The notes under the pieces were generated by a model. The model was not told the DNA's origin. It saw only the letters and a list, made by a program, of their open reading frames with translations, and did no database searches. Of a stretch of DNA of 48,083 nucleotides, positions 8,136 to 15,656 are shown piece after piece. The stretch spans positions 1 through 48,083 of the forward strand of contig DAOUEW010000384.1 in the NCBI GenBank assembly GCA_034430275.1, read 5' to 3'. Every line of letters starts with the position of its first letter. Position 1 is the first letter of the stretch. This stretch comes from JAUVXJ01 sp034430275 (GTDB taxonomy: Bacteria; Chloroflexota; Anaerolineae; UBA7937; B3-Chlor). Both the position numbers and the translations under genes were made by a program.

Positions 8136-9212
8136 GTGTTCACAAACAACATGGCGAAAAAGACCCTGAAAACAGGCCTAGGCGGGCTTCGCCCCCTAGT
8201 CTTGGCTATCCTCGCATCTGCTACCATGACCATCTGTACGCTGGCAGGCGTCGCATCGGGATATCTGTTCTACGAACTGATCGAAATACCGTATTTCTAC
8301 GACATCTACCGCACCCTCGTCCATCCGCTGGAGGCCAGCGGACTGCTCCCCGCTGTAGGTCCACGTTTCGAGAGCGTCCCGGACGAGCAAGCCACCGAGC
8401 TCGCTATGGAAAGCAACCCTCGGATCAACATCCTGCTCATAGGCTTGGACCAACGGTGGGAGGTGGCGCACAGAGCCTTCCGAACTGACACCATGATGAT
8501 CGCCTCCTTGCATTCCGAGACCGGCGAGGCGATGCTGCTCTCCATTCCGCGGGACCTGTACGTGGAGGTCCCTGGTCACGGAAAACAGCGCATCAACATA
8601 GCTCACGTGCTGGGAGAGACCCAGGACTACCCTGGGGGCGGACCAGCTTTGCTGATGGATACGATACAGCAGGACTTCGGCATACCTGTCCACGGGTACG
8701 TGATGATCAACTTCCAGGGCTTCCGAGAGGTGGTCGATCTGCTCGGGGGAGTGGACATCTACGTCGACAAGGAGGTCTGGGACAACAGCTATCCCGATGA
8801 TCGCGGCGGCGAGATCACCGTCCACATACCAGCAGGGCAACAACACATGGACAGTGAGACGCTGCTGATCTACTGCCGCTCCAGACACGGCAGCGATGAT
8901 TTCGACCGTATGGCCAGACAACAGAAGGCACTGGTGGCCTTGGCCAAGAAGGCTTTGAGTCTCCAGATGCTGCGGCGCCTACCCGAGCTACTTCAGGCCA
9001 TGAGCGACACGTTCGACACAGACCTCTCCATGACAACAATCGTCCGCCTGGCTGAGATGGCCAGCCAGGTGGATCCCGAGAACATGCAGTCCGTGGTCAT
9101 TGACCGCAACTATCTCGATCCCAGCCAGCGGCAGGCCGGAGACGAGCCGAGTCTCCTCTACCCTGACTGGGACAAGATCCACACCCTCGTTGAAGAGGTA
9201 TTCTACGAGTAG
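8136..9212 (+). CDS. LytR-CpsA-Psr (LCP) family protein
   Basis: A 358-residue membrane-anchored protein. One transmembrane helix at about residues 20-45 is followed by an extracellular LCP domain at about residues 95-280. The family landmarks are visible: R-T-D-T-M-M-I near 114, S-I-P-R-D-L-Y-V near 134, and the Arg-rich C-R-S-R-H-G-S-D-D-F-D-R-M-A-R-Q-Q segment near 250. LCP enzymes transfer polyprenyl-phosphate-linked glycopolymers to cell-wall or cell-surface acceptors. The start is uncertain: GTG at 8136 gives the longest frame, while ATG at 8151 is also possible. Neither has a clear ribosome-binding site, and the mRNA leader is predicted to be very short. The gene is preceded by a near-perfect promoter. 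Confidence 0.88.
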   Translation: MFTNNMAKKTLKTGLGGLRPLVLAILASATMTICTLAGVASGYLFYELIEIPYFYDIYRTLVHPLEASGLLPAVGPRFESVPDEQATELAMESNPRINILLIGLDQRWEVAHRAFRTDTMMIASLHSETGEAMLLSIPRDLYVEVPGHGKQRINIAHVLGETQDYPGGGPALLMDTIQQDFGIPVHGYVMINFQGFREVVDLLGGVDIYVDKEVWDNSYPDDRGGEITVHIPAGQQHMDSETLLIYCRSRHGSDDFDRMARQQKALVALAKKALSLQMLRRLPELLQAMSDTFDTDLSMTTIVRLAEMASQVDPENMQSVVIDRNYLDPSQRQAGDEPSLLYPDWDKIHTLVEEVFYE

Positions 9213-9222
9213 AGACACGCTG

Positions 9223-9248
9223 GCCCCGTGGAGTCACGAAGCCGGGGC
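9223..9248 (+). terminator. Short GC hairpin between LCP and deacetylase genes
   Basis: GCCCCG (9223-9228) pairs with CGGGGC (9243-9248) across a 14-base loop, just after the LCP stop codon. There is no T-tract, so this is at best an attenuating hairpin. Confidence 0.25.
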
Positions 9249-9279
9249 GAGCACTGCGCCAGGCGGAAGAAGGTAAGGC

Positions 9280-10305
9280 ATGTCCACCGGTTACGTCTAC
9301 GATCCGCTCTATCTGGAACACAACCGAGTAGGACACGTTGAGTGTAGAGAACGTCTGGAGACAACGATACAGGTGCTGCGCGAGCAGCGCCTTCTGGACC
9401 GCTTGGTAGAGGTCCAGCCTACGCAAGTGCCCATGGACCATCTGCTGGAGGTCCATCACGAGCACTACGTGAAGCTCGTTAGAGAGGTGTCGGAAAGAGG
9501 CGGCGGTCATCTCGATCCCGACACCTACGTGAACGAGCGTTCCTTTGACGTCGCACTGCTCGCCGCCGGGGGGTTGCTGAATCTTGTAGAGGCAATCATG
9601 AACGGCGAGGTTGCCAACGGCTTCGCCCTGGTGCGACCACCTGGACATCATGCCCTGCGCGGTCGTGGTATGGGCTTCTGCCTCTTCAACAACATCGCAG
9701 TGGCCACTGCGTACGCGCTCCAGCGTAGAGGGCTCTCTCGTGTCCTGATAGTGGACTTCGACTTGCACCACGGCAACGGCACCCAGGAGATCTTCTACGA
9801 CACGAGTCAGGTCCTCTACTTCTCAACGCACCAGTATCCTCACTATCCTGGGAGCGGGCACTGGTCAGAGATCGGTGAAGGAGATGGGCAAGGGTTCACG
9901 GTGAACGTACCGCTACCGGCAGGTGTCGGCGACGAGGGCTACGAGCGTGTCTTCGACGAGATACTCTACCCTCTCGCCGAGCGGTATCGTCCCGAGATCA
10001 TCCTGGTCTCCGTGGGCTACGACGCCCACTGGGCAGATCCCTTGGGCATGATGTTGCTCTCTACCACCGGCTACGCCCGTCTGGCGAGAACGTTGAAGGA
10101 GATGGCGGAGGAGTTGTGTGACGGCCGTCTGGCCTTCACCCTGGAAGGTGGATACGATCTACAAGCCACGTCATATTCCATCGCGGCCACCCTGCAAGCG
10201 CTGATGGGAGAAGAGGTCTACGACCCGTTGGGCCCTTCGCCGCAGCCAAGTGTGCCCATCGATGACCTGATCATCCACCTCAAAGGCACACATCGTTTGG
10301 TCTAG
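9280..10305 (+). CDS. Histone-deacetylase-family (AcuC/HdaH-like) deacetylase
   Basis: A 341-residue zinc amidohydrolase of the arginase/deacetylase fold. The active-site elements are complete: R-P-P-G-H-H-A near residue 118 (tandem catalytic histidines), the zinc-binding D-F-D-L-H-H-G-N-G near 159, a second zinc aspartate in S-V-G-Y-D-A-H-W-A-D-P-L near 250, and the terminal L-E-G-G-Y-D loop near 288. Bacterial members remove acetyl groups from lysines (AcuC on acetyl-CoA synthetase) or from small amines such as acetylpolyamines. The sequence alone does not decide between these. It has no signal peptide, so it is cytoplasmic. A GAAGGTAAGG ribosome-binding region precedes the ATG. A sirtuin gene lies 4 kb downstream on the same strand. 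Confidence 0.9.
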   Translation: MSTGYVYDPLYLEHNRVGHVECRERLETTIQVLREQRLLDRLVEVQPTQVPMDHLLEVHHEHYVKLVREVSERGGGHLDPDTYVNERSFDVALLAAGGLLNLVEAIMNGEVANGFALVRPPGHHALRGRGMGFCLFNNIAVATAYALQRRGLSRVLIVDFDLHHGNGTQEIFYDTSQVLYFSTHQYPHYPGSGHWSEIGEGDGQGFTVNVPLPAGVGDEGYERVFDEILYPLAERYRPEIILVSVGYDAHWADPLGMMLLSTTGYARLARTLKEMAEELCDGRLAFTLEGGYDLQATSYSIAATLQALMGEEVYDPLGPSPQPSVPIDDLIIHLKGTHRLV

Positions 10306-10434
10306 CGTCGATCCGATCGCTGATTATTGATGGTCAGCGCCACATTCGTGTCCGACGTGGTGGGTATGGACCCCGGATCTTCCCGCTTGCACCCCCATAA
10401 TGGTCCCTGTTGAACCAACCGCGCAGAAGTGACA

Positions 10435-10463
10435 TTGACAATCTCGGCAAAAGAAGGCATAAT
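10435..10463 (+). promoter_or_regulatory. Promoter of the TPR/P-x-W-L repeat gene
   Basis: TTGACA (10435-10440), a 17-bp spacer and CATAAT (10458-10463) give near-consensus sigma-70 hexamers. Initiation near 10470 leaves about 40 bases to the ATG at 10511, which has GGAGGA as ribosome-binding site. Confidence 0.7.
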
Positions 10464-10510
10464 ACGATTGGGTAAGACCCCGGCTTCTTAGTGTTGGCGG
10501 AGGAAGAACC

Positions 10511-13500
10511 ATGGCTGAGGTAACCCTGAGCAAATACTGTGACGAAGCAAGGGAGCTGATCAGGGCTGACTCGTATGATCAGGCCATCGCCATCTGCCGG
10601 CACATCCTGAAACAGTATCCCAGGTACGTCAGAGCCTACCGCCTCCTGGGCGAGGCATGTCTCGAGAAGGGTGACTACATCGAAGCAGCCAACCTCTTCA
10701 AGCGGGTACTGGGCGCTGACATGGAAGACATGGTGGTCTACGTAGGCCTGGGCATCGTCTTCGACGAGCAGGGCGCTCTGGACGAAGCGATCTGGCAACT
10801 CGAACGCGCTTTCGAACTCAACCCCGGCAATGCTGAGATCAGAAAAGAACTTCAAAGGCTCTACGGCGATCGCGACGGAGCCGCTCCCCAGAAGCTGAAG
10901 CTCACCTCTGCAGCGCTTGGTCGCTTGTACACGAGGGAGGAACTGTACCAGCGCGCCATAGACGAGTTCAGGGCAGTCCTCGAGGAGGACCCTGAACGCA
11001 CAGACATCCAGATCGCACTGGCCCAAGCACTCTGGTGGAGCGAACAGAGGCAAGAGGCGGCCAAGATCTGCGAAGCTGTGCTGGAGCAATACCCCAATTG
11101 CCTCAAGGCCAACCTCATACTCGGCGAGATCCTGCTCAGCGCCGGGCGGCAATCAGAAGCTCAGTCTCTCCTCGACACAGCTCAAGCCATGGACCCGGAG
11201 AATGTCGTGGCCCACGAGCTGTTCCACGACAAGTCTCCACTTCCACGTGAGACTGTCACCGTGCCCAGACTTGATCGGGAAGAGCTGGACGAGGAACTCG
11301 AAGAGATCAGGGACGAGACTCCCACAGCTGGCAAGGGCCCCGCTGCGCGGAAGGAAGGTCTTCCCCCAGCGACGGGCAAGCGTCTGGACGAGGCGACGCC
11401 AGATTGGCTGCGCAAGCTCCAGGAGGAAGAAAAGGAATCCAGCCCTGAGGAGGCCGCCACACCGTCCGAGGCGCAGGAGATGCCTGCGTGGCTGCGAGAA
11501 CTGGCCGACGAGAGCCCCGAGCAGCCCACCGACGTGGCAGCTGCCGGTGGTCCGCCCGGCCTCGAGACTGAAGAAGGCATGCCCGCGTGGCTCGGCGATC
11601 TGAGGGAGGAGGCCGGAGATCTCCCATCCGAGGAGATGCTCCCGGCCACGGGACCTGAGACCGTCGCTGAGCCGGACACGGAAACACCCGCACCTGACGA
11701 AGAGATGGCTGCAACGGCACAGGAGGAGATCCTGGCGCCGACCCAGGACACGGTAGGGCCTTTCGACGCCGAAGGTGAAGTCATCGAGCCCGTACCGCCA
11801 AGCGCTGAGCCACAGGAGGAGCCTGGCAAAGCAGATGAGACGCCAGACTGGCTCCGCAGCCTGCGGCAGGAGGCTGCCTCAGACCACCCCTTACAGGAGC
11901 CCACTGTTGGTGAGGAGGAGGTAGAGAGCGCGCTATCCGTCACAGCGCTGTCTGAGCGAGAGTCCTTGGAACCTGAGGAGGAGCCCCCGGACGTCACCGA
12001 ACAGACCATGGATCTCCTGCGGGAGACTATGCCGGACGAATCGGCCTCCATCGAAGAGATCATGGCCTGGATGGAAGAGTCGAAGGCGTTGCTTGGGGAA
12101 GGGGAGATCCCCGCGGCCGCTCTTGAGGGACTGCGACCGGTGCAGGAATCCGAGCCTCCGTCGGAGACCGCTGAGCAGGGGCAAACGCCGACGTGGGCGC
12201 GCGACCTTGGACCTGCGGACGAGGTCGCAGAAGAGGCAGTGCTCGAAGAGGACTCTGAGGCAGAGGAGGAGGCGATCCCCACCCAGGAGGACGAGATGCC
12301 AACGTGGCTGAGGGAGATGAGGCCCAAGGCCATGGAAGACGAGGCGCTCCCGCGCCCGCAAGAGATCGAGTCGGGTTTGGAAGACGAGGGAGCCATGGAG
12401 GAGCCTGTCTTCGCCCCAGAGGAACCAGCGATAGCGCCTCCCGAGGAGCTAGAACTCCCAGTGGCGGAGGAAGAAGAGATGCCCTCCTGGTTGCGTGACC
12501 TGCGTGAGGAGGCAGCCAGAGAAGAGCCATCGGTGCCACTCGCGGGGGCAGAGACCCCAGCTCCAGAGATGGCCATGCCTGGCGCTGAGGAAGAAGAGAT
12601 GCCCTCCTGGCTTCAGGACCTACGCGAAGAGGTGGCCAGAGAGCAGCCACCGAGGCCAGAAGAGGAGCCAACGATTACTGCTGAGGAGACGTCACCGGCC
12701 CTCGCAGAGGAGGAGATGCCTTCCTGGCTGCGCCAATTGCGTGCAGAGGGGACGGGCGCAGAACCGTTCTACCAACCAGAAGGCGGCGAGCTGCCGCCTG
12801 AGGCAGCAGAGCCTCTCCCCACAGAGGAAGAAGAGGTGCCACCCTGGCTACAGGAGCTAAGGGCAGAGGCATACAAGGAAGAACCGCTCGTTTCCGCCGA
12901 GGAATCCGAAACCCTGCCCCAGGAGGACCTCTCGGCCCACATGGTGGAAGCAGAGCTACCGTCCTGGCTCGAGGAGTTGAAATCGGAGGTGGCCGGAGAG
13001 CAACCGGCGTTCGAGGTGGAAGAGACGGAGGCGCCAACCGGGGAGATCCCGTCTCCCCCGGTGTCTCCTCCAGAAGGTAGGCAGCCTATCGAGGCCATGG
13101 CCCCTGAGGAGCCAGGAACCGCTGACGTGGCCGCACCGTCTCTCGACGAGCACGTGCCCTCATGGCTCCGCGAGCTGAGAGCGCAGGCCGCACAGGGAGA
13201 GACAGGTCCCCTCCTCGAGAGGACCGCCGCGACTGACGAGGCACCTTTGCCGGCAATACAGGAAGAAGAGCTACCATCGTGGCTGCGCGACCTGCGAGCG
13301 GGAGCAGCGAAGAGTGCGGCGCCTCCAGAGTCCCCAGCAGCCGAACCGGATGTCCATGAGCCTGCAACCTGGCCTGAGGAGGAAGCCGAGCCCGTCTCTC
13401 GGGAGCCCGTCGCCCCTCAGGTTGTCGAGGAGAAGCCTCCGGTGGCCGAGGCTATCGCACGGGTCGAGGATATATCTCCAGAACAACCTCCAGAGGAAGC

Positions 13501-13816
13501 CTCTCAACCCGATTGGCACGTTGAGCAGTATGTCGAACACCTCGACGCCAATCCTCGCGATCACACCGCGCGTCTGGCCCTAGCACGGGCCTACTCACAG
13601 GCAGGCGACCTGGATCAGGCAGCGCTGCAATACCAGATGATGCTCTCGTTCGGGGGCATGATACATGAGGTCACCTCCGATCTCGAGTCCACCGTGGAGA
13701 GCGCTCCAGATCACCTGCGGACTCAGGAGCTTCTGGCCGATGCCTACGTCAGGGGTGGCCAACTACAGAAAGCCCTGGACAAGTACCGCTGGCTAAGAGT
13801 CAAGTTCACCCGTTGA
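10511..13816 (+). CDS. Large acidic TPR protein with tandem P-x-W-L motifs
   Basis: 1101 residues in three parts. Residues 1 to about 230 are tetratricopeptide repeats (helical pairs with A-x-x-x-Y/F and P-x patterns). Residues about 296-935 are a disordered, Glu/Pro/Ala-rich region carrying 13 clear and one degenerate copies of a short motif, E-x-P-S-W-L-R-D-L-R-E-E, at 30-70-residue intervals. Residues about 995-1101 are TPR again. There is no signal peptide or transmembrane helix, so the protein is expected to be cytosolic. The regularly spaced Trp-Leu amphipathic motifs look like an array of docking peptides between two scaffold domains. No enzymatic domain is visible and the role is unknown. 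It has its own promoter and a GC hairpin downstream. Confidence 0.9.
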   Translation: MAEVTLSKYCDEARELIRADSYDQAIAICRHILKQYPRYVRAYRLLGEACLEKGDYIEAANLFKRVLGADMEDMVVYVGLGIVFDEQGALDEAIWQLERAFELNPGNAEIRKELQRLYGDRDGAAPQKLKLTSAALGRLYTREELYQRAIDEFRAVLEEDPERTDIQIALAQALWWSEQRQEAAKICEAVLEQYPNCLKANLILGEILLSAGRQSEAQSLLDTAQAMDPENVVAHELFHDKSPLPRETVTVPRLDREELDEELEEIRDETPTAGKGPAARKEGLPPATGKRLDEATPDWLRKLQEEEKESSPEEAATPSEAQEMPAWLRELADESPEQPTDVAAAGGPPGLETEEGMPAWLGDLREEAGDLPSEEMLPATGPETVAEPDTETPAPDEEMAATAQEEILAPTQDTVGPFDAEGEVIEPVPPSAEPQEEPGKADETPDWLRSLRQEAASDHPLQEPTVGEEEVESALSVTALSERESLEPEEEPPDVTEQTMDLLRETMPDESASIEEIMAWMEESKALLGEGEIPAAALEGLRPVQESEPPSETAEQGQTPTWARDLGPADEVAEEAVLEEDSEAEEEAIPTQEDEMPTWLREMRPKAMEDEALPRPQEIESGLEDEGAMEEPVFAPEEPAIAPPEELELPVAEEEEMPSWLRDLREEAAREEPSVPLAGAETPAPEMAMPGAEEEEMPSWLQDLREEVAREQPPRPEEEPTITAEETSPALAEEEMPSWLRQLRAEGTGAEPFYQPEGGELPPEAAEPLPTEEEEVPPWLQELRAEAYKEEPLVSAEESETLPQEDLSAHMVEAELPSWLEELKSEVAGEQPAFEVEETEAPTGEIPSPPVSPPEGRQPIEAMAPEEPGTADVAAPSLDEHVPSWLRELRAQAAQGETGPLLERTAATDEAPLPAIQEEELPSWLRDLRAGAAKSAAPPESPAAEPDVHEPATWPEEEAEPVSREPVAPQVVEEKPPVAEAIARVEDISPEQPPEEASQPDWHVEQYVEHLDANPRDHTARLALARAYSQAGDLDQAALQYQMMLSFGGMIHEVTSDLESTVESAPDHLRTQELLADAYVRGGQLQKALDKYRWLRVKFTR
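11396..13300 (+). repeat. Array of about 14 degenerate P-x-W-L-R-x-L-R coding repeats
   Basis: Within the TPR gene the motif begins with T-P-D-W-L-R-K-L (residue 296) and ends with L-P-S-W-L-R-D-L (residue 921). The middle copies (12478-12740) are nearly identical at DNA level: 'gaagaagagatgccctcctgg' recurs at 12471 and 12591. The motif core is strongly conserved while the linkers diverge in length and sequence, suggesting duplication followed by selection on the motif. Confidence 0.75.
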
Positions 13817-13850
13817 CGTACGCTCGCGTGAATACGGAATCGTCTATGCC

Positions 13851-13880
13851 GAAGGCGTGCGGCGGGCGCTGCACGCCTTC
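13851..13880 (+). terminator. GC hairpin between the TPR gene and ndk
   Basis: A perfect 10-bp stem (GAAGGCGTGC at 13851-13860 with GCACGCCTTC at 13871-13880) and a 10-base loop. It is followed by a smaller stem, CACTGT/ACAGTG (13882-13887 with 13894-13899). There is no T-run, so termination is only possible. Confidence 0.4.
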
Positions 13881-13916
13881 ACACTGTGACCGGACAGTGG
13901 AGAAAGGACTTGGTAC

Positions 13917-14507
13917 ATGAAATCGGAGTGCGTGGAGAAGACTCTGGTGCTCATCAAGCCTGATGGAGTGAAAAGAGGCATAGTGGGCAGAGTGCTCACC
14001 AGATTCGAAGAGGTGGGCCTCAAGATCGCGGCCCTGAAGCTCGTGCAAGCCTCCAGGGAGCACGTCGAGAACCACTACCCCAACACCCCAGAGTGGATCA
14101 AGGGCATGGGCGAAAAGACACTTCAGACCTACCAGGACCAGGGAAAGGACCCCGTCCAGGAGATCGGTACCGCCGACCCGACGGAGATCGGCAACATGAT
14201 CAAGGACTGGAACGTAGACTACCTGACGTCTGGGCCACTGGTGGCCCTGGTAGTGGAAGGTGCCCACGCCATAAGCGTCGTCCGCAAGATGTGTGGCTTC
14301 ACGCTGCCCGCCTTCGCGGAGCCTGGCACCATAAGAGGCGATTTCTCCATCACCTCGCCCATCGTCGCGAACGAGTTGAATAGAGCGGTCAGGAACCTCG
14401 TCCACGCGTCGAGCGATCCTGAAGAGGCCACCCACGAGATCAATCACTGGTTCTCGGAAGACGAGCTCTGCGCGTACGATACCGCGGCAGAGACCGTCAT
14501 GTTCTAG
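13917..14507 (+). CDS. ndk: Nucleoside-diphosphate kinase, long form
   Basis: A 196-residue enzyme that transfers the gamma-phosphate of ATP to nucleoside diphosphates through a phosphohistidine. The N-terminal K-T-L-V-L-I-K-P-D-G-V and the catalytic region N-R-A-V-R-N-L-V-H-A-S-S-D are clear, with the phosphorylated histidine at residue 163. The standard bacterial enzyme is about 150 residues. The extra length is an insertion of about 45 residues (about residues 58-105, N-T-P-E-W onward) between the N-terminal strand-helix unit and the conserved core. The start has a GAAAGGA ribosome-binding site. It lies 19 bases upstream of the sirtuin gene, so the two are probably co-transcribed. Confidence 0.93.
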   Translation: MKSECVEKTLVLIKPDGVKRGIVGRVLTRFEEVGLKIAALKLVQASREHVENHYPNTPEWIKGMGEKTLQTYQDQGKDPVQEIGTADPTEIGNMIKDWNVDYLTSGPLVALVVEGAHAISVVRKMCGFTLPAFAEPGTIRGDFSITSPIVANELNRAVRNLVHASSDPEEATHEINHWFSEDELCAYDTAAETVMF

Positions 14508-14526
14508 CTGGGAGATCCACACGCAG

Positions 14527-15252
14527 GTGGAAAAGCCGAGGTATACCTCCGTCACCGTGCTCACGGGTTCCGGAATCTCCGCCGAAAGCGGAGTACCTAC
14601 CTTCCGAGGCGAGGACGGGCTGTGGCGCCACTATCACGCCGAGGAACTAGCCACCCCTCAAGCCTTCGCGAGAGACGCCGCCCTGGTCTGGGAGTGGTAC
14701 GACTGGCGTCGCGGGCTGATAGCTGCCTGCGAGCCCAATGCTGCCCACCGCACCCTGGTGGAGATGGAAAGAGAATGCGAGGAGTTCTTCCTCATCACCC
14801 AGAATGTTGACGGCCTGCACCGGCGTGCGGGCAGCGAACGCATGGTCGAGCTCCACGGCAACATCTGGCAGGTACGTTGTACAGCAGAGGGTTCGGTCTT
14901 TGTCAACGAAGAGGTGCCTCTGCCTCAGATACCGCCCAGGTGCTCCTGCGGTGCGCCTCTGCGGCCCCACGTGGTATGGTTCGGGGAATCGCTCGACCAC
15001 AGCTCAATGCAAGCGGCCCACGCTGCCGCTGAGATATGTGACCTGATGCTGGTCATCGGCACGTCAGCCGTGGTCCACCCGGCTGCGTCCCTACCTGCCA
15101 TAGCCAAACAGCACGGGGCGTATCTCGTTGAGGTCAATCTGGAGAGGACACCTCTCTCGCCCTACGCGGATGAGGTCCTTCTGGGGTCCGCCGCTCAGGT
15201 ACTGCCCGAACTCTGGGACAGACTCAGGCCAGCCTGCCAGGGCGTGTCCTAG
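14527..15252 (+). CDS. cobB: NAD-dependent protein deacylase, CobB/SIRT5 (class III) type
   Basis: A 241-residue sirtuin that removes acyl groups from lysines using NAD+. The NAD-binding motifs G-S-G-I-S-A-E-S-G-V and T-Q-N-V-D-G-L-H and the catalytic histidine in V-E-L-H-G are present. The W-Y-D-W-R-R segment near residue 58 contains the Tyr-x-x-Arg pair that in SIRT5 and CobB binds negatively charged succinyl or malonyl groups, so desuccinylase activity is predicted. The zinc region is degenerate, with one cysteine on the first side (V-R-C-T-A-E-G) and C-S-C on the second, similar to E. coli CobB. Translation starts at GTG 14527. A histone-deacetylase-type gene is nearby on the same strand. 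Confidence 0.92.
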   Translation: MEKPRYTSVTVLTGSGISAESGVPTFRGEDGLWRHYHAEELATPQAFARDAALVWEWYDWRRGLIAACEPNAAHRTLVEMERECEEFFLITQNVDGLHRRAGSERMVELHGNIWQVRCTAEGSVFVNEEVPLPQIPPRCSCGAPLRPHVVWFGESLDHSSMQAAHAAAEICDLMLVIGTSAVVHPAASLPAIAKQHGAYLVEVNLERTPLSPYADEVLLGSAAQVLPELWDRLRPACQGVS

Positions 15253-15259
15253 CGCCGCC

Positions 15260-15604
15260 TCACTGTATCCTGACCACCAGCGTAGCGTCGCTCCACAACT
15301 CCTCTAGCTGGTAGTAGTCGCGCTCAGACGGCAGGAACACGTGCACGATCACCACGCCATAGTCCAGAACCATCCAACCGGAGCCGGGAGCGCCTTCGAC
15401 CTGCGAGGGCCGCGATTGGGCATCTTCTCCCCTCTCGCGTACCGCGTCAACGATAGCCGTGATCTGCCGCTCCGTGTCTCCGCTGCAAATGATGAAGTAG
15501 TCGGCCAACAGCGACACCTGCCGCACGTCAAGCAGGACGATGTCCGACGCCTTCTTGTCGCTGATCGCTTCTACCAGCTCTCTTGCAAATTCACCGGGCT
15601 CCAG
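15260..15604 (-). CDS. rsfS: Ribosomal silencing factor RsfS (Iojap), probable CTG start
   Basis: RsfS binds ribosomal protein uL14 and blocks subunit joining during starvation. The first ATG/GTG/TTG-type start in frame is GTG at 15526, which gives only 88 residues. However, the frame remains open upstream and encodes the conserved N-terminus: A-R-E-L-V-E-A-I-S-D-K-K-A-S-D-I-V-L-L-D leads directly into V-R-Q-V-S-L-L-A-D-Y-F. A CTG at 15604, with GGGAG six bases upstream, gives 114 residues, the normal family length. No ATG, GTG or TTG exists between there and the in-frame TGA at 15617-15619. It lies 52 bases after htrA. An upstream sequencing frameshift is the alternative explanation. Confidence 0.85.
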   Translation of the reverse strand: MEPGEFARELVEAISDKKASDIVLLDVRQVSLLADYFIICSGDTERQITAIVDAVRERGEDAQSRPSQVEGAPGSGWMVLDYGVVIVHVFLPSERDYYQLEELWSDATLVVRIQ

Positions 15605-15656
15605 GTCTCTCTCCCGTCAGTATGCCCATCGCCGAGTCCACCGGCGCAGACGACCC

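Noticed and set aside
11182..12576. A 464-codon serine-rich open frame on the minus strand
   Set aside because: It is the exact antisense of the TPR/P-x-W-L gene. The Ser-rich product arises from complementing Glu/Ala/Pro codons, and it has no ribosome-binding site or domain.
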